From the NCBI RefSeq assembly GCF_000622405.1, contig NZ_JASF01000001.1, positions 24,660 to 88,659 of the forward strand: a DNA stretch of 64,000 bases, written 5' to 3'. This document shows positions 18,287 through 28,089 of the stretch, one piece after another. Under the pieces are notes generated by a model. That model searched no databases. It was not told the origin of the DNA and saw only the letters and a list, made by a program, of their open reading frames with translations. A program made the position numbers and the translations under genes. Positions within the stretch are counted from its first letter, which is position 1; each line of letters begins with the position of its first letter. This DNA is from Sulfitobacter donghicola DSW-25 = KCTC 12864 = JCM 14565. GTDB taxonomy: Bacteria > Pseudomonadota > Alphaproteobacteria > Rhodobacterales > Rhodobacteraceae.

Positions 18287-19134
18287 ATGGTATGCTCCAA
18301 TGTCTTGAGGACGCAGCCTAGGCCTGTTTTCCAGTCGGGCTGTGCGATGTTGAAATCAGTCTCTAATGTAGTGCCATCCATGCGTGAATTCAGCGGACGG
18401 CAGGCGGGGGTCGGGTAGTCGGCAGTGGGAATGCCGCTGACAGTTACGGCGCGGTTTGCCTGTGTGAAAATTTCCGTGGCGAAATCGGCCCATGAGACGG
18501 CGGGTGTTCCGCCGAAATGATGCGTGCCGCCTTTGTTAGGATCTGATAGCATCTGTTGCGCCATGCTCAGAGCGGCCTTTGCGATGTCTGCCGCAGGGGT
18601 CGGACCGCCGATCTGGTCGGCCACCACGCTCAGCGCATCGCGGGTCTGCGACAGGCGCAGCATGGTTTTGACAAAATTGTTGCCATGCGCAGAAAATACC
18701 CATGAGGTACGCAGAATGGCAGATTGCCCACCCGCAGCGCGCACGCCTTCTTCGCCTGCCAGTTTGGTGCGACCATAGGCGTTTTGCGGTGCAACAGGGT
18801 CAGATACACGCCACGGATCGGTGCCGGTGCCTGCAAATACATAATCGGTCGAGATATGGATGAACGGGGTGCCGCGCGCCGCACAGGCGTGGGCCATCGC
18901 GGTGGGGGCGTCGCCGTTGATAACGTGGGCAACCGCTTCTTCTTGCTCGGCGCGGTCCACGGCGGTATAGGCGGCTGCGTTGATCACCACATCGCAATCC
19001 GACGCGGCAATCACAGCGGCACAGGCCGCCGGATCAGACAGGTCTGCGCTGTCGCGGCCAAGGGCCACAACATCAGCCTGCAATTGTAGCTCGGTCGCAA
19101 CCTGACCGGTTTTACCAAAGATAAGAATACGCAT
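18283..19134 (-). CDS. rmlD: dTDP-4-dehydrorhamnose reductase
   Basis: Last step of dTDP-rhamnose synthesis, NAD(P)H reduction of the 4-keto group. 283 residues, short-chain reductase. The N-terminal IFGKTGQVATEL is the nucleotide-binding motif, YVFAGTG follows the catalytic Ser/Thr region, and YGRTKLAGE holds the YxxxK pair. The start codon is 3 bp after the rmlB stop. Confidence 0.96.
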   Translation of the reverse strand: MRILIFGKTGQVATELQLQADVVALGRDSADLSDPAACAAVIAASDCDVVINAAAYTAVDRAEQEEAVAHVINGDAPTAMAHACAARGTPFIHISTDYVFAGTGTDPWRVSDPVAPQNAYGRTKLAGEEGVRAAGGQSAILRTSWVFSAHGNNFVKTMLRLSQTRDALSVVADQIGGPTPAADIAKAALSMAQQMLSDPNKGGTHHFGGTPAVSWADFATEIFTQANRAVTVSGIPTADYPTPACRPLNSRMDGTTLETDFNIAQPDWKTGLGCVLKTLEHTI

Positions 19135-19137
19135 CGA

Positions 19138-20187
19138 TTAGTCCTTATTAGAGCCTGTTCCCAAGCGCGTGCCCACGCCGTCGCGGTTTTGCAGCGCGCG
19201 CCACCAATCCTCGTTATCAAGGTACCATTGCACCGTGCGTTTGAGACCTTCTTCAACAGTCACAGACGGGCGCCAGTCCAGTTCCTCGTTCATGCGGGTA
19301 GGGTCAATGGCATAGCGTGCGTCATGGCCGGGACGGTCGGTGACATAGGTGATCTGTTGGGCATAAGGTGCTGCGGCAGGGCGCAAATCATCAAGGATGG
19401 CGCACAAGGTGGTGACCAGTTCCAGATTGGTACGCTCGTTCTCGCCGCCGATGTTATAGCTGCGGCCCACGGTGCCCTCGGCCAGTACCTTGAGCAGGGC
19501 GTCGGCATGATCCTCGACATAGAGCCAGTCGCGTACATTGTCGCCTTTGCCGTAGATCGGGAGGGGTTTGCCCGCCAGCGCATTGAGAATGACAACCGGC
19601 ACCAGCTTTTCGGGGAAGTGGTAGGGGCCATAGTTGTTAGAGCAGTTGGTCAGTACGACAGGTAGCCCGTATGTCTCGTGCCACGCGCGCACTAGATGGT
19701 CTGACGACGCCTTTGATGCCGAATAGGGAGAGCGCGGATCATAGGGCGTGTCTTCGGTGAACTGGCCTGTGGGGCCAAGGCTGCCGAAGACCTCATCCGT
19801 AGAGATGTGGTGAAAGCGGAAGGAATCGGGTTTGCCGAGGCCTTCCCAGTAGCTGCGCGCGGCCTGCAGGAGCGTGTATGTCCCGATCACATTCGTCTCG
19901 ATGAACGCGCCAGGTCCGTCGATCGAGCGGTCCACATGGCTTTCGGCGGCAAGGTGCATGATGGCATCGGGGCTGTGGGTTTTAAACGCATCTGCCATGG
20001 CTTCTGCATCGCAGATATCAGCCTCTACAAAATAATAATTGGGACTGTTTGCGGCCTCGGCCACGTTGTCCAAGCAGGCGGCATAGGTCAGTTTGTCAAT
20101 GTTGACGACCTCGTGGCCGCGCGCAATAGCGAGCCTTACCACGGCCGAGCCGATGAAGCCTGCACCACCCGTAACGATCAGTTTCAT
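19138..20187 (-). CDS. rmlB: dTDP-glucose 4,6-dehydratase
   Basis: Second step: dTDP-glucose to dTDP-4-keto-6-deoxyglucose. 349 residues. The NAD-binding [12 protein letters not shown] opens the protein. [12 protein letters not shown] carries the catalytic Asp-Glu, and [15 protein letters not shown] the YxxxK motif. [17 protein letters not shown] is diagnostic for RmlB. The ATG overlaps the rmlC stop by 4 bp. Confidence 0.97.
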   Translation of the reverse strand: MKLIVTGGAGFIGSAVVRLAIARGHEVVNIDKLTYAACLDNVAEAANSPNYYFVEADICDAEAMADAFKTHSPDAIMHLAAESHVDRSIDGPGAFIETNVIGTYTLLQAARSYWEGLGKPDSFRFHHISTDEVFGSLGPTGQFTEDTPYDPRSPYSASKASSDHLVRAWHETYGLPVVLTNCSNNYGPYHFPEKLVPVVILNALAGKPLPIYGKGDNVRDWLYVEDHADALLKVLAEGTVGRSYNIGGENERTNLELVTTLCAILDDLRPAAAPYAQQITYVTDRPGHDARYAIDPTRMNEELDWRPSVTVEEGLKRTVQWYLDNEDWWRALQNRDGVGTRLGTGSNKD

Positions 20188-20756
20188 GATGCGGCCTCAT
20201 AGGTGAAGGGCGATTGGAAATCCTTGAGCAGGGGGGCGGCTGTGTCCTTTGGAGACAATACAGCTTTGTCCGAGGACAGACCCCAATCGATGCCAATGTC
20301 GGGATCGTCAAAGCGGACCGCGCCGTCACAGTGGGGGGCGTAGTGATCGGTGCATTTATAGGTGATTTCGGTATCGGGTTCGCGCGTTATAAAGCCGTGC
20401 AGGAACCCCGCAGGGATCCACAGCTGGCGACCATTCTCAAAGCTCAGCTCTTCTCCGACCCACTGGCCAAAGGTGGGCGAGCCCGTGCGAATGTCGACGG
20501 CCACGTCGAACAAAACCCCGCGCCCGCAGCGTACCAGTTTACCCTGTGCGTGGGGTGGGGATTGAAAATGCAAGCCGCGCACCGTGCCGGCAGCGGCGGA
20601 GAATGAATGGTTGTCCTGAACAAAATCAATATCCAGACCAGCATCCAGCATGGCGCTGACATTCCAGCTTTCGGAAAAAAAGCCGCGGTGGTCGCCGTGG
20701 CGGGCGGGCGTGATGATCATCACGCCGGGTAGTTTGGTGGGCTTTACGTCAAGCAT
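20184..20756 (-). CDS. rmlC: dTDP-4-dehydrorhamnose 3,5-epimerase
   Basis: Third step of the pathway, epimerising C3 and C5. 190 residues, cupin fold. [21 protein letters not shown] and GTVRGLHFQ are the standard RmlC motifs, with the catalytic His in the RGLHFQ stretch. [15 protein letters not shown] also matches. AGGAG precedes the ATG. First gene of the tightly packed rmlCBDA run, 70 bp downstream of manC. Confidence 0.97.
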   Translation of the reverse strand: MLDVKPTKLPGVMIITPARHGDHRGFFSESWNVSAMLDAGLDIDFVQDNHSFSAAAGTVRGLHFQSPPHAQGKLVRCGRGVLFDVAVDIRTGSPTFGQWVGEELSFENGRQLWIPAGFLHGFITREPDTEITYKCTDHYAPHCDGAVRFDDPDIGIDWGLSSDKAVLSPKDTAAPLLKDFQSPFTYEAAS

Positions 20757-20826
20757 GCGGGCTCCTGAAGGAAAATCGTGTCGGTTTGATCATACTGCCA
20801 CGGCGCTGCAATGAAAACCATTCCGC

Positions 20827-22266
20827 TTAGGAGCGGGCATAGACATCCTCGTAGCGGATGATGTCATCCTCTCCTAGATAGCTCCCGGTTTGCACTTCGA
20901 TCAGGACCATGGGCAGCTTGCCGGGGTTTTCCATGCGGTGGGTCGCCCCCAGCGGGATATAGACGGACTGGTTTTCCGAGATCAGCTGCACGTTGCCTTC
21001 AACGGTGACCCTTGCCGTCCCCTCAACCACGATCCAGTGTTCGGAGCGGTGGTGATGGCTTTGCAGGCTAAGCGCTGCACCGGGCTTGACCACGATACGT
21101 TTGACCTGAAACCGCGAACCGACCACCAGACTCTCGAACCAGCCCCAGGGGCGGTGATCGCGCGGGAGTTGTGTGGCCTGTTTGATGTCTTTGGATTTGA
21201 GCAGGGCAACCGCTTCTTTGACGCGCTGGCTTTGGGATTTGCGTGCCACCAGTACGGCATCTGCCATGGCAACCACAACGATGTCTTCAAGGCCGATCCC
21301 GACGAGATGCAACCCATCGGTATCGGAGCGCAACAAAGTATCGGTACAGTCAATCGCATGGGCGCTGCCGGTGCAGGCGGTGCCTGTCGCATCGGGCCCT
21401 TCCTCGGCCCAGACGGCATCCCATCCGCCCAGATCGGACCAGCCTGCGGCATACGGCATGACAACTAGATTATCCGCCTTTTCCATAATCGCATAATCGA
21501 CGGAGATCTCGGGGAGCGTGGACCAAGGGGCTGCGGCCAGACGGGTAAACCCCAGATCGGCCTGCGCACCTGTCAGTGCGGCGCGCACGGGTGCTATCAA
21601 ATCGGGTGCATGGATTTCATAGGCGGCAATAACGGCGCGGGCAGAGAAAAAGAAAATCCCAGCATTCCACAGAAAATTACCTGCCTCCAGCATCGCGGTG
21701 GCGCGCGCTGTGTTGGGCTTTTCAACAAAGCGTGCCAGCGGCTGGGGCGTGGCGGATTTGGGGTCTGCGCCAGCCTGTAGTTCCAGATATCCATATCCCG
21801 TTTCCGGCTTGGTGGGGGTGATGCCAAAGGTGACCAAATCTCCAGCCTGAGCACGGGGGCGCGCGGCCTCAAGCGCTGCGTGAAAGGTGGCCTCATCTGG
21901 TAGCACGTGATCCGACGGCGCGACCAGCATCAGCGCGTCGGGGTCTTGGGTGGCCAGCATCAGGGCAGCCGTAAGGATCGCGGGCGCTGTATTGCGGCCC
22001 TGTGGCTCGATTACGATGGCTTGTGGAGACTGGTGGACCGCAGCGAGTTGTTCTGTGACGATGAACCGGAAATCCTCGGCGGTGAGGACAACGGGTGCGG
22101 CGAACTGTGGACTGGCAAAGCGGCGTGCTGAGGCCTGAAACAGGCTCTCGTCTCCGACCAGTTTCGAGAATTGTTTCGGGTAGGACTGGCGGGACAGGGG
22201 CCAAAGCCGTGTGCCGGACCCTCCTGCCAACAGGACAGGATGGATAAGGGTAGAAGGTGAAGACAT
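20827..22266 (-). CDS. manC: Mannose-1-phosphate guanylyltransferase / mannose-6-phosphate isomerase
   Basis: Bifunctional ManC/CpsB type, 479 residues. The N-terminal pyrophosphorylase signature is VLLAGGSGTRLWPLSR, with SDHVLPD and VEKPN further on. From ~345 the type II isomerase cupin appears: RPWGWFE, then HHHRSEHWIVVEGTA and IPLGATHRMENPG, with metal-binding His residues. It would make GDP-mannose. No phosphomannomutase or clear GDP-mannose-modifying enzyme is in the window, so either GDP-mannose is used directly or those enzymes are elsewhere. Upstream of and probably co-transcribed with rmlCBDA. Confidence 0.94.
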   Translation of the reverse strand: MSSPSTLIHPVLLAGGSGTRLWPLSRQSYPKQFSKLVGDESLFQASARRFASPQFAAPVVLTAEDFRFIVTEQLAAVHQSPQAIVIEPQGRNTAPAILTAALMLATQDPDALMLVAPSDHVLPDEATFHAALEAARPRAQAGDLVTFGITPTKPETGYGYLELQAGADPKSATPQPLARFVEKPNTARATAMLEAGNFLWNAGIFFFSARAVIAAYEIHAPDLIAPVRAALTGAQADLGFTRLAAAPWSTLPEISVDYAIMEKADNLVVMPYAAGWSDLGGWDAVWAEEGPDATGTACTGSAHAIDCTDTLLRSDTDGLHLVGIGLEDIVVVAMADAVLVARKSQSQRVKEAVALLKSKDIKQATQLPRDHRPWGWFESLVVGSRFQVKRIVVKPGAALSLQSHHHRSEHWIVVEGTARVTVEGNVQLISENQSVYIPLGATHRMENPGKLPMVLIEVQTGSYLGEDDIIRYEDVYARS

Positions 22267-22389
22267 GGCGCGCGCTCCGCTGGTCGGTGTTCTGGATGGT
22301 ATAGGTTTTGAGGAGCTTAGGCCAAGTTTACAGCAAAATCATGGCAAAATGCCAGGTCATCAGAAATGCTTTCACCACCGCGCAGGCGC

Positions 22390-23325
22390 TTAAAGAAGCC
22401 CTAATGCAGCCGCAAGTCTGAGTGACGCCTGCCCCAGCGTGCCCTGACGGTAGGCGCCTGTGGCCCGCAGCATCGCCATGCGGTCCTGTGGCCCTTGTGC
22501 CCGACCTGTCGAAAAACGGCGCAGCAGTTCGAGGTTTTGCGTAGTGAGCACGTCCGAGGATTGCTCCAGTGCGGCGATGTTCACGTCGTTCCACGTGCGA
22601 AATGTACCGGTAAACAGGTGGCGCAGGCGGCGCAGGGTGGCCAGCCCGCCGCGATTGGCACCGACCAGATTGCCAACGTGCTGGCGGTACAGCAGCACCG
22701 GTTCGGGATCAAAGATGGTTTGCGCGCCCGCCCCTGTCATCAGCTGGTAAATCCACCAGTCATGCATCGCGACTTCGTTGGTATATGTTGCGGCCTCACG
22801 CGCCATGCCAAGGGCTGCACGGTTGAGCATAATCGTATTGCCGGCCGCAATATTCTGCACCAGTGCATTGCAAAATCCCGGCGGCTTTCGGGGCAGGCGG
22901 GACAGACGCCGGTTGCTTAAATCCATATCACATTCCCATGTGCGCGCGCAATAGAGCAGGGGCGCGGTACCGCTGTCACCATGATCTGTCAAAGCGGCCA
23001 CAGCACGCGAGATTTTTGTTTCCAGCCAGACATCATCCTGATCGGAAAAACAGGCCATGTCGATGTCGGAGGGGCAGCGTGCAAGAAGGCTGAGAAAATT
23101 CGCGGCGGCCCCTTGTTGTGGTCCCTTTAGCATTGTGAACGGCAGCGCGGGATGCGCGGCGGAAAAGTCGCGCAGAATGGTGTGTGTAGCATCGGTTGAG
23201 CCATCATCACTCACCAGAATAAGAGCAGGGGAATAGGTCTGTCTGGCAAAGCTTTCCAGTTGTTCGGCCAGATTGACCGCGCCGTTATAGGTGGCAAGCA
23301 GGATGGCAACGGCAGGAGCGGGCAT
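22390..23325 (-). CDS. Family 2 glycosyltransferase, rhamnosyltransferase-like
   Basis: A 311-residue GT-A enzyme. It has an N-terminal AILLATYNG, VSDDGSTD, then SDQDDVWLETKI, the acidic DQDDVW pattern common in rhamnosyl- and related transferases, and later NLVGANRGG. No transmembrane segment. It sits upstream of manC-rmlCBDA on the same strand (123-bp gap), so rhamnose transfer is a reasonable guess but not shown. It diverges from the RTX gene at 23399. Confidence 0.85.
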   Translation of the reverse strand: MPAPAVAILLATYNGAVNLAEQLESFARQTYSPALILVSDDGSTDATHTILRDFSAAHPALPFTMLKGPQQGAAANFLSLLARCPSDIDMACFSDQDDVWLETKISRAVAALTDHGDSGTAPLLYCARTWECDMDLSNRRLSRLPRKPPGFCNALVQNIAAGNTIMLNRAALGMAREAATYTNEVAMHDWWIYQLMTGAGAQTIFDPEPVLLYRQHVGNLVGANRGGLATLRRLRHLFTGTFRTWNDVNIAALEQSSDVLTTQNLELLRRFSTGRAQGPQDRMAMLRATGAYRQGTLGQASLRLAAALGLL

Positions 23326-23398
23326 GGCAGGCTTTCAAGTTGGGAAGGCCTTTACCCTATGACAAGGGGCGAATAAGCGCAACGCACAGAAGATATTC

Positions 23399-24793
23399 AT
23401 GGAGATCACTGGAGACGGCAGGGCGGTGGCGGGCCTCGGCGGTGCACGCGGATTTGGCGAGCTGGAAATGACGCGCAGTGCTTACGGCTCTTTGCAGCTT
23501 TCGTTGGCTTCTGTGTTCGAAGACGGATTAAATTACTTAGGGCGTGAATATGCGGCGGACCAATTGTGGCTCAACACGAACGGGAGCGTTACATTCGGGG
23601 CACGGACATCTGCATATCCGACGGCTTCCAATGGAACGCTGAGCCGCGATATGATCGCGCCCTTTTGGGGGGGTGTGGACACGCGGCTGGATGGTGAAGG
23701 TTCCGAGAGTGGTGTTGTTTGGGTGGACGTGGATGCGGTCCGTGATGTGGTGACGATCACGTGGGATGCGGTTGGTGTCTACAGGCGCAACGCGGAGGCC
23801 CCCAACACATTTCAGCGGCAACTGTTTGACCGCGGCAGCGGTGATTTCGATATCGTGTACCGCTACGACACGATTGGGTGGACTATTGGCACCGGTGAGG
23901 GGGATGTGGGTGCGCGTGCGGGTCTGTTCGGGCGCGGTCAGAATCCGCTACTGATCGAGACGCGCGACGACTATGACGTTCTTGGAGACCTTGATGAGCG
24001 GTTGGGTCCGTCCGGCGTTCCGGGGCTGTGGATTTATGAAATGCGCGATGGCGTGGTTGTGAATGTGGAACCTGTCGATCAGCAGATCAGCGGTGGCAAT
24101 GGCGGTGATGTTCTAGAGGGAGGCGCCGCAGGCGATGACGCCCTTGAGGGCGGGGCGGGCAATGACCGCCTGACAGGGGGCGCCGCGACAGATAACGCTG
24201 GTGGCAATGATGTTTTGCTGGGCGGGTTTGGAGAAGACACGCTCGACGGGTCTGACGGCGCAGATACAATCGATGGCGGCGCGGGTAATGACCTGATCCG
24301 TGGGGGTGCCACATCTGCTGATCTGCGCGACGTAATTTTTGGCGGGGACGGCAATGATACTATCGACGGTGGATATGGTAATGACTCGCTGCGCGGGGAT
24401 GCGGGCAATGACCAGATCGCGGGCGGTTTTGGTGCGGATACGCTCATTGGGGGTGACGGGAATGACACGTTGACGGGGGCTGCGTTCGGGGATCTGCTGT
24501 TTGGTGGCGACGGGGATGATTTCATCAACGGTGGCTTTGGATTTGACAGGATGAATGGCGGTGAGGGGGCGGACGAATTTTTTCACCTTGGTGTTCCCAA
24601 TCACGGGGCCGACTGGGTGCAGGATTTCAGCCACCGGGAAGGGGATAGCCTGTTGTTTGGGAACAGTGCTGCCAACGCTTCGCAGTTTCAGCTCAACTTT
24701 GCCACGACCCCCGGTGCAGGGGACGCGAATATACAGGAAGTATTTGTGATTTACCGGCCTAAAACCTGCTGCCGACAAGGCATCATTCCCTAG
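23399..24793 (+). CDS. Nidogen-like RTX protein with lost C-terminal secretion signal
   Basis: 464 residues. Residues ~20-200 resemble a nidogen-like (NIDO) domain: SVFEDGLNYLG, MIAPFWGGVDTR, VTITWDAVGVY, then QRQLFDRGSGDFDIVYRYD. RTX repeats run from ~235. The C-terminal cassette (DLRDVIFGG ... ADEFFHLG ... HGADWVQDF) is present but stops at VFVIYRP, after which KTCCRQGIIP replaces the usual TGQIxWALxDG ... FDLM ending. About 35 terminal residues, where type I signals normally lie, are gone. The break is at about 24758. The encoded protein may no longer be secreted. The start codon has only a weak SD; an ATG at 23468 is an alternative. Confidence 0.75.
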   Translation: MEITGDGRAVAGLGGARGFGELEMTRSAYGSLQLSLASVFEDGLNYLGREYAADQLWLNTNGSVTFGARTSAYPTASNGTLSRDMIAPFWGGVDTRLDGEGSESGVVWVDVDAVRDVVTITWDAVGVYRRNAEAPNTFQRQLFDRGSGDFDIVYRYDTIGWTIGTGEGDVGARAGLFGRGQNPLLIETRDDYDVLGDLDERLGPSGVPGLWIYEMRDGVVVNVEPVDQQISGGNGGDVLEGGAAGDDALEGGAGNDRLTGGAATDNAGGNDVLLGGFGEDTLDGSDGADTIDGGAGNDLIRGGATSADLRDVIFGGDGNDTIDGGYGNDSLRGDAGNDQIAGGFGADTLIGGDGNDTLTGAAFGDLLFGGDGDDFINGGFGFDRMNGGEGADEFFHLGVPNHGADWVQDFSHREGDSLLFGNSAANASQFQLNFATTPGAGDANIQEVFVIYRPKTCCRQGIIP

Positions 24794-24971
24794 GGGAATT
24801 TTCTTGATGGTAAAAAATTTCGACCACTTGATGAAATTTTATATCAATTTTGGTCTTTATAATTTAAAAAATTAAGCATGAGTCCGAGGCTTTCCGTTTT
24901 TTACGGCGCTTGTATTTTAAGCGGTTTTTTTTACGCACTAATATTTTCAATAATTCTTTGGAGGAATAAAC

Positions 24972-27938
24972 ATGAGTTCTGTACTTCTTTTTGCGGCCGA
25001 TGATGGTGGCACAGGCACCGAAGCGTGGATTACCAATGCAGATGGCACTGATGCCACGCTGATTGATCTGTTCGCAGGTCCAAACGGGTCTTTCCCGTCT
25101 TTCTATAGCAAGACGCTGGGCGATTCACTTTTCTTTGCGGCGACCGATACCAATGCAGGCTTTGAGCTGTTCAAATCTGATGGCACGGTTGCGGGCACAT
25201 CGCTGTTTGCCGATATCGAATTCGGGCCCAACAGCTCCAACCCGTTTAGCAGTTCATTCTCCAGCTCGCTCGTCATCGGAGAAACGCTGTATTTTACGGC
25301 TTTTGGCAGCGACACCGGCATTGAGTTGTATACAACGACCGAAGATGGCCCTGTGTCATTGTTGCGGGATCTGAGATCAGGTAGTTCCAACAGTAACCCT
25401 GATGTCCTTGTGGATTTGGGCGGCACGCTGATTTTCGCAGCAGATGACGGAACCTCGGGCAACGAGCTGTATCGCTCTGACGGGACCGAAGCGGGAACAC
25501 AGCGGATCCTCGACCTCAACATAGGCTCCGGCAGTTCAAATCCTGCGATGGCCCCGAACAATATCCTCAACGGTGAGCTGTTCTTTACCGCTGATGATGG
25601 AACAGGCACGTTTGGGACCGAGCTGTATAAAACCGATGGCACCTCGACGGGTACGACGCTGGTACGTGATATCAATCCCGGCGCCTTGGGCAGCAGTGCT
25701 TACGGCATGCAGGAGCTGAACGGTACGTTGTATTTCGCGGCTGATGACGGCAGCAACGGCACCGAGCTGTGGCGCACGGATGGTACCGAAGGCGGTACAA
25801 GCCTTGTAAAAGATATTAACAGCGGCGGAGGTGATTCATTCCCAGGCACGATGCACGAGCTGAATGGCGAGCTGATCTTTTTCGCTAATGATGGCATCAA
25901 CGGTATCGAGCTGTGGAAAACGGACGGGTCAGGTGCCGGCACGACGCTGGTGCGCAACATTAACCCCGGCGGGGCCTTCTCTGACAGCTATTTTGGCCCG
26001 GCAAGCAATGCCACCGGTGATGACATTGTGATCTTCAAGGACAAGGGCTATTTCGTTGCCTTTGACGGTTCCAACGGGATCGAGCTGTGGCAGACGGATG
26101 GCACCACAGGCGGCACGGTTCTGTTCAAGGATCTCAACCCGGGAGGCGGAAGTTCGACACCTTCTGATCTGATCGTGGCGGATGGGCTGATGTATTTCGG
26201 TGCGGATGACGGCACGTCGGGCGCAGAACTATGGGTCACGGATGGCACATCCGCGGGCACCACGCTGGTCAAGGACGTCCGCGTCGGCGCAAATGGCAGC
26301 TTTGCCCAGCCGGTTGGTGTGATCGACATCAATGTCGCCCCTGAACAGGCCACGTTGAGCAACAATACAACCGCTGAAAATGTCGCATCGGGTACCACGA
26401 TCGGTACTTTGGCGGCTGTTGATGTGGATGGCGATGCTCTGACCTATACGCTGACCAATGATGCAGGCGGGCGCTTTTCTTTGAGTGGTAATTTGCTGGT
26501 CACAGCCGGCACGCTCGATTTCGAGACTGCGCAAAGCCATAGTGTGACCGTTCAGGCCGCAGACCCGAGTGGGGCGACATCCAGCCAGACGTTCACGGTG
26601 AATGTGACCAACGTTGTTGAAGCGCCTGACGCACCGACCCTGTCCAATGCCACGGTCAGTGAAGCCAGCGCTATTGGCACAACGATCGGCAATGTAGCAG
26701 CGAACAACCCAGAAGGCGGTGCGGTGACGTTCTCGTTGGTGGATAATGCAAACGGTCTGTTCACGCTGAACGGCACCACGTTGCAGACGGCCGGTACGCT
26801 GGATGCTGATGCGATGGGCGGTGCAACGCAATCTATCACGGTGCGCGCAACGGGCGCCAGCAACACAACCACAGACGCGACATTCACCCTGACTGTAACA
26901 GATGTGAACGAAGCACCCACTGCTGTGACGCTGACGTCCAACACTGTGGTCGAAAATGCAGCACCCGGTACGATTGTTGGTACCGTCGGGGCTTCTGATC
27001 CTGATGGCGACGCGCTCACCTTCTCGCTTGGCGCTTCGTCGAGTGCCGGTTTCACGCTCAACGGGACAACGCTGCAAACCACAGCGCCGTTCGACTTTGA
27101 GCAATCGGCGACCCAGTTCGTCACGGTTGAGGCGCGCGATGCGGGGGGGCTGACCTCCAGCCAGATCTTCACCGTCAATGTCACGGATGAAGACGAAACA
27201 CCCGACACAGGTGTCACGTTGGTAGGCGATGCCGGCGCCAACTCCTTCACAGGGACTGCGCTGGCTGACGAGATCGCAGGTGGTGGCGGCAATGATACGC
27301 TGATCGGTCTCGCCGGTGATGACACACTGCGCGGCGACAACGGTACCGATAATATCCTGGGGGGGGCAGGCGACGATCTGTTGATCGGCGGCTCGACCCA
27401 GCAGGATCTGCGCGACAACATCTTTGGTGGTGAGGGTAATGACACTATTCGCGGTGGTTACGGCAATGACGAGGTGCGCGGTGACGCGGGCGACGATCTG
27501 GTCGAGGGTGGCTTTGGGGCAGATACCGTGTTTGGCGGTTCTGGCAATGATAGCATCACCGGCTCGGGCTTTGGTGACTTGCTCTTTGGTGCGGATGGTA
27601 ACGACTTCATCAACGGTGGCTTCGGCTTTGACCGCACAAATGGCGGTTCCGGCGCGGATGAGTTCTTCCACCTTGGTGTTGAGGGTCACGGTACTGACTT
27701 CATTCAGGACTATGACGCATCTGAGGGTGACGTTCTGGTGACAGGTATTGCAGGTGCGACTGCAGACCAGTTCCAGATCAACTATGCCAACACAGCCAAT
27801 GCGGGCAGCGACGGCGTAGACGAAGCGTTTGTCATCTACATCCCGACCAAACAGATCATGTGGGCGCTGATAGACGGCGCTGCCCAGGACAGCATAAATC
27901 TGCAAGTCCAGGGTGATGTCTTTGACCTGATGGGCTGA
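24972..27938 (+). CDS. RTX protein with ELWxTDGT repeats and cadherin-like domains
   Basis: 988 residues, ATG with GGAGGAATAAAC upstream. Residues ~1-440 contain about nine repeats of the form ELWxTDGTxxGTxLVKDIxPG, each preceded by LYFxADDG; these probably fold as a beta-propeller. Residues ~453-745 hold three cadherin-like domains, each with DxDGDALT and QxFTVNVT motifs. RTX nonapeptides then lead into the shared C-terminal cassette (DLRDNIFGGEGND ... PTKQIMWALIDG ... FDLMG). Typical of secreted adhesive proteins. A strong terminator follows at 27964-28000, so the gene is probably a monocistronic unit. Confidence 0.88.
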   Translation: MSSVLLFAADDGGTGTEAWITNADGTDATLIDLFAGPNGSFPSFYSKTLGDSLFFAATDTNAGFELFKSDGTVAGTSLFADIEFGPNSSNPFSSSFSSSLVIGETLYFTAFGSDTGIELYTTTEDGPVSLLRDLRSGSSNSNPDVLVDLGGTLIFAADDGTSGNELYRSDGTEAGTQRILDLNIGSGSSNPAMAPNNILNGELFFTADDGTGTFGTELYKTDGTSTGTTLVRDINPGALGSSAYGMQELNGTLYFAADDGSNGTELWRTDGTEGGTSLVKDINSGGGDSFPGTMHELNGELIFFANDGINGIELWKTDGSGAGTTLVRNINPGGAFSDSYFGPASNATGDDIVIFKDKGYFVAFDGSNGIELWQTDGTTGGTVLFKDLNPGGGSSTPSDLIVADGLMYFGADDGTSGAELWVTDGTSAGTTLVKDVRVGANGSFAQPVGVIDINVAPEQATLSNNTTAENVASGTTIGTLAAVDVDGDALTYTLTNDAGGRFSLSGNLLVTAGTLDFETAQSHSVTVQAADPSGATSSQTFTVNVTNVVEAPDAPTLSNATVSEASAIGTTIGNVAANNPEGGAVTFSLVDNANGLFTLNGTTLQTAGTLDADAMGGATQSITVRATGASNTTTDATFTLTVTDVNEAPTAVTLTSNTVVENAAPGTIVGTVGASDPDGDALTFSLGASSSAGFTLNGTTLQTTAPFDFEQSATQFVTVEARDAGGLTSSQIFTVNVTDEDETPDTGVTLVGDAGANSFTGTALADEIAGGGGNDTLIGLAGDDTLRGDNGTDNILGGAGDDLLIGGSTQQDLRDNIFGGEGNDTIRGGYGNDEVRGDAGDDLVEGGFGADTVFGGSGNDSITGSGFGDLLFGADGNDFINGGFGFDRTNGGSGADEFFHLGVEGHGTDFIQDYDASEGDVLVTGIAGATADQFQINYANTANAGSDGVDEAFVIYIPTKQIMWALIDGAAQDSINLQVQGDVFDLMG

Positions 27939-27963
27939 CACTTGACCAGCACACTGTAAAATT

Positions 27964-28000
27964 AAAGCCCCCGCAGGAGAGATCCTGCGGGGGCTTTTTT
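27964..28000 (+). terminator. Rho-independent terminator after the cadherin-RTX gene
   Basis: GCCCCCGCAGGA (27967-27978), GAGA loop, TCCTGCGGGGGC (27983-27994) and then six T. Flanking AAA/TTT extends the stem. It lies 26 bp after the stop. Confidence 0.92.
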
Positions 28001-28089
28001 GACGCATAATTGATTCTGTAACCCAGACGAGAACCAGCGTATGAAACGTCTCGTACACACCCCTGTTTTCCCTAGTTCAAGGACATCCC

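Noticed and set aside
27359..27366. Eight-G run as a frameshift candidate
   Set aside because: The frame reads through correctly (ILGGAGDD) to a normal cassette, so there is no lesion.
26229..28058. 609-codon open frame on the minus strand
   Set aside because: Antisense of the cadherin/RTX gene; long antisense frames arise from the repetitive GGxGND coding sequence.
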